Origin: JAMBLL01 sp964460075
GTDB lineage: Bacteria > Actinomycetota > Acidimicrobiia > Spongiisociales > UBA5794
Length of the DNA: 64,000 nt
Reading direction: 5' to 3'
Assembly (NCBI GenBank): GCA_964460075.1
Contig: CAYWPC010000006.1
Location: forward strand, 1-64,000
Shown: positions 53,240 to 60,938 of the stretch, one piece after another
Numbering within the stretch: the stretch's first letter is position 1
Layout: every line of letters starts with the position of its first letter
The notes under the pieces: model-generated
Told to the model about the DNA's origin: nothing
The model's input: only the letters and a program-made list of their open reading frames with translations
Database searches by the model: none
Translations under genes and position numbers: made by a program

Positions 53240-53623
53240 ATGCCGAAGGCGCTTGTGGTCGATGACTCCCAGGCCATCCGCAGATTCGTCGAGCTGTGTC
53301 TCGGCGCATTGGAGCTTGAGGTAGATGGCGTAGGTACAGGTGCCAGTGCGTGTCGGTCGATAGCTACGTGCCCTCCAGACGTCTTTCTTCTGGACGTGGG
53401 CCTCCCAGACGTTTCTGGTTGGGATGTGCTTGAGTTCGTGCGTTCCGATCCCTCGTTGGACCATCTTCCCGTCATCATGATGACAGGAAGGGTTGACACG
53501 TCGGATGTCGAGCGGGCCACTGCTGCCGGGGCAGATGGGTACCTAATAAAGCCGTTCCGACCAGCCGATCTACGTCAGATCGTTCTCGATGCACTCACCG
53601 AGGTTCTCACACCGAGTGTCTAG
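53240..53623 (+). CDS. Stand-alone response regulator receiver protein
   Basis: A 127-residue single REC domain: acidic pair VVDDSQAIRR, phospho-acceptor Asp in VFLLDVGLPDVSGWD, Thr in IMMTGR, and Lys in YLIKPFRP. No output domain and no adjacent kinase. The ATG at 53240 has GAGAGG 9 bases upstream. Single REC proteins usually serve motility, sporulation or phosphorelay roles; none is indicated here. Confidence 0.9.
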   Translation: MPKALVVDDSQAIRRFVELCLGALELEVDGVGTGASACRSIATCPPDVFLLDVGLPDVSGWDVLEFVRSDPSLDHLPVIMMTGRVDTSDVERATAAGADGYLIKPFRPADLRQIVLDALTEVLTPSV

Positions 53624-53677
53624 CGGTCCGCCTGTGGGTGCGATACGATCGCTGCGCTGCGGCGGTGTGAATGCGAC

Positions 53678-54346
53678 GTGTACATGGTGGCCACCTTGCT
53701 TGCTGTGTCGCTGCTTCCGGCTGCTGTTCCCTGCTACGGCTTGGTTTTGACGGAGCCGGTAGCGATCATCCGCCCGTTCGCTCCAATCGGAATGTACGGT
53801 GGACACTGGGGATTAGATGTAGCGGTGGCGGTGCCGGGCGATGTGGTGGCCGTAGGCAGTGGTTTTGTCACGTTTGCCGGGCGGGTCGGCGCGAGGCGTT
53901 CGGTGACGGTTGAGCACGGCGGGGGAGTGCGGACGTCGTACTCGTATCTTTCACGCATCCGTGTTACGACAGGCGAGTGGATCGAGCGCGGTAGCGTCAT
54001 CGGCTCCTCGGGTTTCCACGATGAGCGAAGGGCCTTCCACCTCTCTCTACGGAAAGGGTCGACGTATCTTGATCCGTCCATGCTGGCTCGCTGTTCCGCC
54101 GCTCCTCATCGAGGTCTGTGGCTCGCAGTCCCTCGATTTCGGTATCCTGTAACCCGTGATCGGAATCCTCGGCGGAACATTCGACCCTCCTCACCTTGGA
54201 CATCTCGCGATAGCCAACGCTACGTTCGATCAACTCGCCCTCGACAAGATCTTGCTCATGCCAGCGGGTCGTCCATGGCAGAAAGCGGATCATGTGTTAA
54301 CCGATGCGGGCCATCGTCTGGCGATGACCAAACTCGCTGCGTCTGA
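53678..54346 (+). CDS. M23-family (LytM) peptidase-like secreted protein
   Basis: A signal-like N-terminus (MVATLLAVSLLPAAVPCYG) precedes an M23 core: YGGHWGLDVAVAVPGDVVAV gives the HxxxD metal pair, followed by SYLSRI, and the His expected later is in FHLSLRKGSTYLDP. The core ends near residue 145. The open frame then runs 191 bases into nadD with Arg/Ser/Pro-rich residues, so the real end or a frameshift probably lies near 54110-54160. Start is the GTG at 53678 or ATG 53684, neither with a clear site. Confidence 0.6.
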   Translation: MYMVATLLAVSLLPAAVPCYGLVLTEPVAIIRPFAPIGMYGGHWGLDVAVAVPGDVVAVGSGFVTFAGRVGARRSVTVEHGGGVRTSYSYLSRIRVTTGEWIERGSVIGSSGFHDERRAFHLSLRKGSTYLDPSMLARCSAAPHRGLWLAVPRFRYPVTRDRNPRRNIRPSSPWTSRDSQRYVRSTRPRQDLAHASGSSMAESGSCVNRCGPSSGDDQTRCV

Positions 54347-54764
54347 GGTTCCGTACCTCGTCGTCGACGATCGTGAGATCCGTCGCGAAGGACCGACCTA
54401 TACGATCGATACGGTCGAGGCGATGACGGAGCCTTGTGTGCTGATCATCGGTGCCGATACCGCCGTTGGCCTATCGACATGGCATCGCGGAGTGGAACTC
54501 CTAGAGAAGGCAGCCTTCGCCATCGTCGCACGGTCGGGAATCACTGCCGCTGACGTCGATGCTGCCCTCGGTGGCAGATACACGTTGATCGACCTGCCGC
54601 CGATCGATATCTCATCCACCCAGATCAGGGACCACATTTCTCGAGGCCACAGTCCGCGGTTCCTCGTCTCTGAGGCTGTTGCGGCATACATCGAAACCAA
54701 CGGCCTGTACAGGTCTCCGACATCGGCGCACGATCCGGTCCCTATCATCACCGTCGATGAGTAA
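54156..54764 (+). CDS. nadD: Nicotinate-nucleotide adenylyltransferase
   Basis: A 202-residue enzyme forming deamido-NAD. IGILGGTFDPPHLGHLAIAN contains the GGxFDPxHxGH nucleotide-binding motif, and DLPPIDISSTQIRDHISRG holds the SxxxR motif. GTG start at 54156. Its stop overlaps rsfS by 8 bases, the standard pairing nadD-rsfS. Confidence 0.94.
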   Translation: MIGILGGTFDPPHLGHLAIANATFDQLALDKILLMPAGRPWQKADHVLTDAGHRLAMTKLAASEVPYLVVDDREIRREGPTYTIDTVEAMTEPCVLIIGADTAVGLSTWHRGVELLEKAAFAIVARSGITAADVDAALGGRYTLIDLPPIDISSTQIRDHISRGHSPRFLVSEAVAAYIETNGLYRSPTSAHDPVPIITVDE

Positions 54765-55152
54765 ACCGCAACAACGAGCAACGCCAGAAGCGATCGCTGT
54801 TGCGGTAGCCGCAGCCGAGGCGATCTCCGACAAGAAGGGTGAGGAGATCATGATTCTCGATCTCTCCGGTCTTCTCGTTGTCACCGACATCTTCGTCTTA
54901 GCAAGCGGAACGTCGACACGGCACGTCAAGGGTCTCGTCGACGACGCGGAAGAGGCACTTCGCGAACTTGGAAGGAAGCCGATCCGTCGGGAGGGGCGTG
55001 ACCATGGGGAGTGGGTTTTGCTCGACTACGGTGACGTTGTCGTGCACATCTTTGATCGTGTGACGAGGGCCTATTACCAACTCGAACGACTGTGGGCCGA
55101 CGCCCCGCGGATCGCGTTTGCAGCGATGTCGGCAGCGCCAGAGTCCGAGTAA
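54757..55152 (+). CDS. rsfS: Ribosomal silencing factor RsfS
   Basis: A 131-residue protein of the RsfS/Iojap/DUF143 family, which binds L14 and blocks subunit joining during starvation. Typical features: AIAVAVAAAEAISDKKGEEI, LVVTDIFVLASGTSTRHVKG, REGRDHGEWVLLDYGDVVVHIF, and YYQLERLWADAP. The ATG at 54757 overlaps nadD. tRNA-Ala follows 15 bases downstream. Confidence 0.94.
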   Translation: MSKPQQRATPEAIAVAVAAAEAISDKKGEEIMILDLSGLLVVTDIFVLASGTSTRHVKGLVDDAEEALRELGRKPIRREGRDHGEWVLLDYGDVVVHIFDRVTRAYYQLERLWADAPRIAFAAMSAAPESE

Positions 55153-55167
55153 ACTTTCCATTCGCCG

Positions 55168-55241
55168 GGGGCTGTAGCTCAGCCTGGCAGAGCACTTGAC
55201 TGGCAGTCAAGGGGTCAGGGGTTCGAATCCCCTCAGCTCCA
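55168..55241 (+). tRNA. tRNA-Ala (GGC anticodon)
   Basis: Acceptor GGGGCTG/CAGCTCC with one G-T pair, anticodon stem CTTGA/TCAAG around CTGGCAG (anticodon GGC), T arm AGGGG TTCGAAT CCCCT. No encoded CCA. Its 3' part is duplicated at 58081-58119. Confidence 0.93.
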
Positions 55242-55244
55242 CGG
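55206..55244 (+). repeat. Left attachment site (att) within tRNA-Ala 3' end
   Basis: The last 36 bases of tRNA-Ala plus 3 following bases match 58081-58119 at 38 of 39 positions. Weaker similarity continues for another 20-50 bases downstream of both copies. Site-specific recombinases commonly use the tRNA T arm and 3' end as attB. Confidence 0.7.
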
Positions 55245-55260
55245 GAGAGAGAAACGCTGG

Positions 55261-55282
55261 AACCCTAGCCATGGCTGGGGTT
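55261..55282 (+). terminator. Terminator after tRNA-Ala
   Basis: AACCCTAGCC and GGCTGGGGTT form a stem with one mismatch around a 2-base turn, followed by TCGG. A degraded version lies after the downstream att copy. Confidence 0.4.
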
Positions 55283-55417
55283 TCGGCGCGTCTGGAGGTG
55301 ATTCGTCGGGTCGTTCTCAAGGTCGTGTTCGGGTCGAGAGTCCGCGAGGAGTCCGCGGGTCCGCTGGAAGTCTGTGTCGAGGAGGTGGGGAGAGATCGCG
55401 CGTCAGGGTGAGGCGCC

Positions 55418-55701
55418 GATCGGATCGAGACTCGTCGTAAGGATCCGGCGTTCCAGACCAGGATCCGGTCGATCATCGAACAGAACCAGCGGGTGCTCGA
55501 GCGGCTCGCTGAGTGAGCGTCGCGTACCTCGACCTCGCCGACTTCCCTGTGACCGTCGAGTCCGGAGCGAGACCCGGTACCCAGGGTTCGATTGCACGTG
55601 TACGTGCAATGTGGCCCACAGATCGGTGCTGCGGGTTGGCGGGTGGTGTTGGTGTACCGGTAGCGTGGCGTTCTTGTCGGGTGCAAGTCTCCATCCGCTG
55701 A
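55418..55701 (+). pseudogene. Probable toxin-antitoxin remnant (antitoxin tail and Doc-like toxin start)
   Basis: Bases 55418-55516 read, between stops, as the tail RRKDPAFQTRIRSIIEQNQ then RVLERLAE, resembling the C-terminus of a small antitoxin. Its stop overlaps a GTG (55513) by the GTGA pattern. The second frame begins VSVAYLDLADFPVTVESG, recalling the N-terminus of Fic/Doc-family toxins (YLDLEDF...), but loses resemblance within 25 residues and has no HxFx catalytic motif. So only the joint of a former pair is left. The assignment rests on short similarity. Confidence 0.35.
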
Positions 55702-55975
55702 ACGCCCATTGAAGAACCGTCGTAGTGCTTCGGCCTCTCTCGATGGTGCTTTGGTTGCGCCAACCCCGAAGTGCAGTCACTCGATTCGCGCCGTATCCAT
55801 TGGATAGGCGGTCTCCGTTGCACTCCACGCCCATGGGCGTTGTCAAGCCACACGATCGTCTTGCCGCGAGTAACTGGTTGGACGAGGACGCTCACATCGC
55901 TCTTACCAAGATCGGACGAAGGCTTCGCCCGTCACCACCACTTATCGGTTCAGTCAATCGGCGAGCAAGGCGCGA

Positions 55976-56170
55976 TTGCCGTGGATGCGGCTTCGTGGCT
56001 GTCGTCACACGATGGCGTCGATAACACTCCAGCATGGAGTCGGTATAGCGACGGTGTCTGAGCGGCTGGGACACGCCGACCTGAACATCACGGTGAAGAT
56101 CTATCTGAACGGATCAGGGGAATCAGATCGCTCCGCCACAGAAACACACGATGCGGCACTCCACAGGTGA
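55976..56170 (+). pseudogene. Tyrosine recombinase (phage integrase) C-terminal remnant
   Basis: The frame reads RLRGCRHTMASITLQHGV, then SERLGHADLNITVKIYL, and stops at 56170. This is the C-terminal end of an integrase: HxxR-like RGCRH box, the LGH motif and the Tyr nucleophile in KIYL. The N-terminal 80 percent, including the first catalytic Arg, is missing or unrecognisable upstream. Its presence inside a tRNA-flanked segment identifies the likely agent of integration. Confidence 0.7.
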
Positions 56171-56296
56171 CGGCCGGACGCCTCCCACGGAGGAAACGAA
56201 GGGCCAGATCTATGGGTCGATACGGGCAGGTAGAACCCACTTGGGACTCTTTTAGATTGATGCGGGTGAACGAGAATCACCCGGGATTGATTGTGT

Positions 56297-56431
56297 TCAG
56301 TGACCGAACGTGTTGTCGAGAGACTGGTTGGTGTGCGACGCCTTCTTGGCCTTCTTGGCAAGACGTTTTTCCTTGAGGGTCTTCTCAGCAACCTTCCTTG
56401 AACCCTTGCCACCCTTGTCCTTGTTCGCCAT
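56297..56431 (-). CDS. Small Lys-rich protein of unknown function
   Basis: A 44-residue gene: MANKDKGGKGSRKVAEKTLK followed by EKRLAKKAKKA and a polar tail. An AGGAGG site lies 5 bases before the ATG, which is as strong as any in the window. Very short, basic proteins of this pattern are common in actinobacteria and their phages and have no known role; nucleic-acid binding is plausible. It is the best-formed small gene in the island. Confidence 0.6.
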   Translation of the reverse strand: MANKDKGGKGSRKVAEKTLKEKRLAKKAKKASHTNQSLDNTFGH

Positions 56432-56655
56432 CGGAGCCTCCTGACTGATGACCGGAGTGGTAACCATGGAACCAGTGTCTCACATCACGACAAACCGCGG
56501 AGCGAACGCGTCCCTAACAAGCCCAAACATATGCGTTGTTATGGGTGGGTGTGGACGATATAGATCTGGAGGATGGCGCACGGTGGGGTGGGCGTTACCA
56601 GAGTGCAGTACGCTGCGAGTGGTGAAACGGGAACATCTAGGTATTGGAGTCTGGC

Positions 56656-56844
56656 GTGGAAGCTGATCGGGAGAGAGCAGAACGCCATGAGCGGGAGCGT
56701 AAGGAAGAACACGAGCGCAGTGAGCAGAGACGTAAGGAAGATCGTGAGCGGGCTGACCAAAGGCGTAAGGAAGAGCGTGAGCGGGCTGACCGTAGGCGTA
56801 AGGAAGAGCGTGAGCGGGAGGGTCATGGTCGGAGCGGGAGTTAG
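56656..56844 (+). CDS. Charged tandem-repeat (coiled-coil-like) protein
   Basis: About 62 residues from the GTG at 56656, with GGAG 6 bases before it. Almost all residues are Arg, Glu, Lys, Asp or Gln: four units of 11 residues such as RKEDRERADQR and RKEERERADRR. Each unit corresponds to a 33-bp direct repeat in the DNA (about 56699-56825). Because the repeat is a multiple of three, other frames are open too; this one gives the most natural protein, a single charged helix. Translation is unproven. Confidence 0.4.
   Translation: MEADRERAERHERERKEEHERSEQRRKEDRERADQRRKEERERADRRRKEEREREGHGRSGS
56699..56825 (+). repeat. 33-bp tandem repeat, about four units
   Basis: Units begin CGTAAGGAAGA and contain GAGCGGGCTGACC; the middle two are nearly identical, the outer two diverged. 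The array has expanded inside a short reading frame. Confidence 0.65.
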
Positions 56845-56916
56845 CTTCGGCTGATCGGTTCCTCACTTCGGCGGGGGGCGCTTCTTGTTTGGCGACATGT
56901 ACTTGGAGGATTCCTG

Positions 56917-57057
56917 ATGAAGTCCAAGCCGATTATCGATGGTGGAAGGCAGCGGTGCGTGGATTGTGGCCACCCTCGCAGGGAGCACAGTGATAATCAC
57001 AGGTGCACAGTGCCGAAGTGTGAGTGTCTCGAATACCAATTGCCAGAGGCGAACTGA
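56917..57057 (+). CDS. Small zinc-ribbon-like protein
   Basis: A 46-residue gene with TTGGAGGA 6 bases before the ATG. Cysteines and histidines are spaced CVDCGHPRREH, then CTVPKCEC, which suits a single zinc site. No family is recognised. It lies in the tRNA-Ala island between the repeat protein and the lipoprotein. Confidence 0.5.
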   Translation: MKSKPIIDGGRQRCVDCGHPRREHSDNHRCTVPKCECLEYQLPEAN

Positions 57058-57172
57058 ACTCTGGACCTGGCTCGCTGAGGCCAGTCTTAACCGGTGACCG
57101 GTGTGGTTCGCCCGGCTTGGCCTGGTCGCTCATAGGTGTCGTTATGGGCGAGCTCCGCAAGAAGGCTTGCTA

Positions 57173-57688
57173 CTAGGAAACGGCGGTCGTCACCGTTACA
57201 CCAGTCTCCTCACTGGTTGCATGGCGCCACGAGTCTCCGTTCCATTGGAATTGAACAACAATGAATCGGGCACCATCTCGTGCCGTCACGACCCCTATCG
57301 GGACGCCCACCACATTGGATGCAAGCTCCTCAATCGGACCTACGTAGAGGATGACACCGTCACTCTCCACCACGCCATCGACAAACAGAGCATCATCTTC
57401 GGCAGGGCTGACGAACATCGCATTGGGGAATTTGGCTACAACCTCGTTGCGAACCTGCTCAGGCATTGGGAGTTCCTGACCTTCGGGCGTGTCCGAGGTG
57501 ATGAGTTGCTTGCGTACGAACATTGGGCGAGCTTGACAATCAGGGCAACCGATTTCGACAGCGTTGACCGACGATGTTGCTCGGGTCGCTCCATCGATTG
57601 CCGAAGCCTCGCTACCCGACCCAGTACAAGCCGCTACAAGGACCGACAAGGCTACGACCGCTGCCAGAATGTGTCGACTCCTCAACAT
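57173..57688 (-). CDS. Small lipoprotein of unknown function
   Basis: A 171-residue protein with a classic lipoprotein signal: MLRSRHILAAVVALSVLVAA then Cys21. The mature part has a CPDC pair near residue 48 and an acidic, beta-rich middle (FVSPAEDDALFVDGVVESDG), with no domain I recognise. It is the only full-length, gene-like protein in the island. The 399 bases downstream of its start (57689-58087) hold no gene. Confidence 0.65.
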   Translation of the reverse strand: MLRSRHILAAVVALSVLVAACTGSGSEASAIDGATRATSSVNAVEIGCPDCQARPMFVRKQLITSDTPEGQELPMPEQVRNEVVAKFPNAMFVSPAEDDALFVDGVVESDGVILYVGPIEELASNVVGVPIGVVTARDGARFIVVQFQWNGDSWRHATSEETGVTVTTAVS

Positions 57689-58080
57689 ACTGTCTTCTAA
57701 CGTCGCTGATTGGTTTCGTCGTTCGGACGCTCATGCACACTGATCGGTTCCCTCAGCCTACGGCAGCATGCGTGATTCCGACTAGCCCGGCCGCCCAGGT
57801 CCGGCAATGTGGGCGAGTTACGCTTACGGACGTGACCACATGGGTGCCAGCTCGAATGTAGCGCCGAATTCGATGACTCAAGGCTTGCGGGAGTGGTGAT
57901 CGATATCGTCGGGCCATGGGTTGTGTGTTCATGGTCGAGACCCCGCTGAGCGCCTTCGGGGTATCTATCCGCAGCAACGGCTCCGTGCGCGCAATGCGCC
58001 AAGGGCTATCGTGCGTGACACGTGTAGGGCTTTGAAACTCTTGCACCGCAAGGGCTATAGAAGACGCGATGTGTCCGGTG

Positions 58081-58119
<39 letters not shown>

Positions 58120-58564
58120 CAGAGAAATACGCTGGAACCTCAGCTTCGAATTTGGAGTCTCGGCTCGCCTGAAGGCGACTCCTGTCTAGCCCTTGAACCC
58201 GCCTGGGTCATGCCTACCGGCGATGAGGATGGGGACGCGGGTGCAGAGACCGTCGGTGTCATAGTGCAGTGGCGAACTGGTTGCGAAGTGTCTCTGGTCC
58301 GATTCGCACCAGCGCGAAGGTGTCTGTCTGAACACGACAGTCTCCGACGGGAATGGTCCGAGTAGCGCCTTACCGCCTACCACATCGCACGGTGCCAGAG
58401 CGCCGTTTCATGTGTACCCGAGTAGTCCGTTGGGTGGATTCTGCACCGCACCGACTCGAGTTGGCGGCTGCCGCTCAGATCCGCTGGGGTTTGCTTGACG
58501 GCACCATCTGGTGCGCTCTGGCACGGATGGTGGACGCGGTGTACTGTCGACAACAGGAGGAGCC

Positions 58565-59398
58565 ATGGATGATGTAGACGGTAGGGTCGCTGTGGTTACG
58601 GGTGCTGCTGGGGGGATCGGGCTAGGAATGGCTCACGCTTTTGCTGACGCGGGGATGAGCCTCGTGCTCGCTGACATCGACGAAGAGAGGCTCACGGATG
58701 CTGTGAACAGCGTTCAAGCGACCGGAGCCACAGTCATAGGGGTACCGACCGATGTAGCTGATCGGGCAGCTGTCGATTCGTTGGCGGCCGCGACGCTTGA
58801 ACGATTCGGGGCAGCACATTTGATCTGCAACAACGCAGGCTTGCCGCTGCCGAGATCCTTGACACAGGTCACGCCCGACGATTGGGAGCGAGGGCTAGGT
58901 GTCAACTTGTTCGGCGTGGTCAACGGAATCCAGGCCTTTATGCCGATCCTCGAGCAGCAAGGTGTGGGACACATCAATGCAACGTCGTCGATGAGCGGCC
59001 TCGTAGGGATTCCGCCCGTCGTCGTGTACAGCGTCGCAAAATTCGGTGTTATCGCTGTGATGGAGACACTCGCTCGGGAGCTACGTCAGAGCCACTCACC
59101 GATCGAGGTGTCAGTGTTCTGTCCCGGCGAGGTCGCCACGCACGCGATCGACAACGCCATGCACAATGCGTGCGTGTCAGGGCTTGTGCCTTCGCCAGAA
59201 GAGCTAGAAGCGGTCAAAGCTGCGCAAGCAGATCTTCTGAGATCTGGTATTAGCCCTGAAGTTGCCGGCCAGATTGTGCTCGACGGTGTGAGGCAGGGGC
59301 GTTTCTGGATTTTCAGCCACCCGCAATGGGTCGAAGGACCGGTCCGGTCGCGCTTCGAGGCCATGGCGGGGGACGGAAGTCTGCCCAATCTGTTCTAG
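58565..59398 (+). CDS. Short-chain dehydrogenase/reductase
   Basis: A 277-residue classical SDR. NAD(P)-binding TGAAGGIGLG at about residues 13-22, NNAG, catalytic Ser (NATSSMSG) and YSVAK. Asp at the end of beta-2 (VLADIDEERL) favours NAD. The ATG at 58565 has AGGAGGAG 3 bases upstream; the longer frame is not needed. Substrate unknown. It converges with the decarboxylase gene. Confidence 0.9.
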   Translation: MDDVDGRVAVVTGAAGGIGLGMAHAFADAGMSLVLADIDEERLTDAVNSVQATGATVIGVPTDVADRAAVDSLAAATLERFGAAHLICNNAGLPLPRSLTQVTPDDWERGLGVNLFGVVNGIQAFMPILEQQGVGHINATSSMSGLVGIPPVVVYSVAKFGVIAVMETLARELRQSHSPIEVSVFCPGEVATHAIDNAMHNACVSGLVPSPEELEAVKAAQADLLRSGISPEVAGQIVLDGVRQGRFWIFSHPQWVEGPVRSRFEAMAGDGSLPNLF

Positions 59399-59419
59399 CG
59401 ACCACAGCGGACGAGCGGT

Positions 59420-60931
59420 TTAGTCGTCTTCGAGTTCGTAGATTCTGTCGATGTAGCGGGTGATCAGTTCCTTCACAGCGGTGCGCGACGGGAAGGTCGC
59501 CGCCATCCCGTACATCGGTGCAGCACCGGTCACGGCCTCACCGCCAGCCGCTCGAGCCTGTGTAACTGCATCGGTGAGATCAGCGAGGAATCGATCGGCA
59601 ACACCCGGCTTCGTGTGGCGCAGGGTCACAGCGATGTGCACGGCAGGCGGGTGGTGCAGCCCGTTGAGACTCCACCCCCGCTCGGCCATCCTCGCCATGA
59701 CCTCATAGACGTCTACGTCATCCGATCCAAAGGCGATGACCCACAGCGGATCGCCGAGTACGTGCAACCCTTCGATGTCCCCGATACCGTCTCTGATCTG
59801 GGCACCGGTCGTGAGGATTGCCTCCGTTGCACGCAGATAGCCGTCTTCTCCCATTGAAACCAGGGCGGCCCAGGCGGCAGCGAGAAGGCCTCCTGGGCGG
59901 CTTCCCGCAAGCGTCGGGGAGTAGTAGAGCCCGCCAGGCCATTCGGTAGCAACATGAAACTGGTTCCTGCGAAGGTCCCTTCCGCGGTACAGGACAACAG
60001 AAGTCCCTTTGGCCGCATATCCGTACTTGTGTGTGTCGGCAGACATCGAAGTGACACCTGGCAGTCGGAAATCGAACGGGGCGATGTCATAGCCGAGCCG
60101 TTCAGCCCACGGCAGCACGAAGCCGCCAAGGCACGCGTCCGTGTGAAATGCAACGCCGCGCTCTCGGGCCATATCGGAGAGTTCAGCAATGGGGTCGATG
60201 ACACCGTGTGGGAAGCCAGGTGAGGAACCGGCTACGACAATGGTTCGCCTCGTCATCGCCCTTGCCATCGCATCGACGTCGGCACGAAAATCTCCTCCGA
60301 CGGGGACACGCACCTGATCGTATCCGAAATACGCAGCTGCCTTGTCGAAGGCAACGTGGGCTGAGTCTGGCAGCACCATCTGAGGCTTCGAGACGTGAGC
60401 GCGGTCCCGATACGCCTTCATTGCCATGATGATCGACTCGGTACCCCCCGATGTCACTGTGCCTACGATCTCGTCCCCAGCTTGGGCGGCGACCCGTGCG
60501 CCGAGCATCCCGGCTGTCATGGCAACGACCTCCGCCTCGAACTTCATTCCAGACGGCCACACATCGAGGTGGAGTGGATTCGACTGAGACTGGAGCGCAT
60601 AGACCCTATTGAGGAAATCGATGTGTTCGCCGTCGCCGTGATAGACAGCTCCAGAGGCGTAGCCGTCGTTCCAGTCGCCCCTTTCTGCCTCAGCAAGGGC
60701 TGAGACGTTGGCGATGATCTCGTCTCGTGGACGGCCGGTCGCCGGCAGCCGCGAATACACGGGGACGTCGACCTCAGGCCGCACGACAGGCGTGGCGTCG
60801 AGCATCGTTTCATACTCGGCTTCGAGCATCGCGCGAATCTTCGGGACCCTCCCTGCACCGCCTATGAGGGCTGAGGCGACACGACGCGGGAGTTTGTCTA
60901 TGACTTTCTTGGCTCGCTCGCTGATGCTCAT
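59420..60931 (-). CDS. PLP-dependent lyase/decarboxylase, sphingosine-1-phosphate lyase-like
   Basis: A 503-residue group II PLP enzyme. The PLP lysine is in SADTHKYGYAAKG; the cofactor loop is TVTSGGTESIIMA; HTDACLGGFVLPW supplies the Asp for the pyridine nitrogen. DTHKYGYAxKG and the overall plan resemble sphingosine-1-phosphate lyase more than glutamate decarboxylase, though the membrane anchor of the eukaryotic enzyme is absent. It would act on a phosphorylated amino alcohol or an amino acid. The ATG at 60931 is 7 bases downstream of the FGGY kinase stop, so the two are co-transcribed. Confidence 0.85.
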   Translation of the reverse strand: MSISERAKKVIDKLPRRVASALIGGAGRVPKIRAMLEAEYETMLDATPVVRPEVDVPVYSRLPATGRPRDEIIANVSALAEAERGDWNDGYASGAVYHGDGEHIDFLNRVYALQSQSNPLHLDVWPSGMKFEAEVVAMTAGMLGARVAAQAGDEIVGTVTSGGTESIIMAMKAYRDRAHVSKPQMVLPDSAHVAFDKAAAYFGYDQVRVPVGGDFRADVDAMARAMTRRTIVVAGSSPGFPHGVIDPIAELSDMARERGVAFHTDACLGGFVLPWAERLGYDIAPFDFRLPGVTSMSADTHKYGYAAKGTSVVLYRGRDLRRNQFHVATEWPGGLYYSPTLAGSRPGGLLAAAWAALVSMGEDGYLRATEAILTTGAQIRDGIGDIEGLHVLGDPLWVIAFGSDDVDVYEVMARMAERGWSLNGLHHPPAVHIAVTLRHTKPGVADRFLADLTDAVTQARAAGGEAVTGAAPMYGMAATFPSRTAVKELITRYIDRIYELEDD

Positions 60932-60938
60932 CTGTCTC

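Noticed and set aside
56448..56666. Open frame of 72 codons inside the island
   Set aside because: No ribosome site and no domain; runs into the repeat gene.
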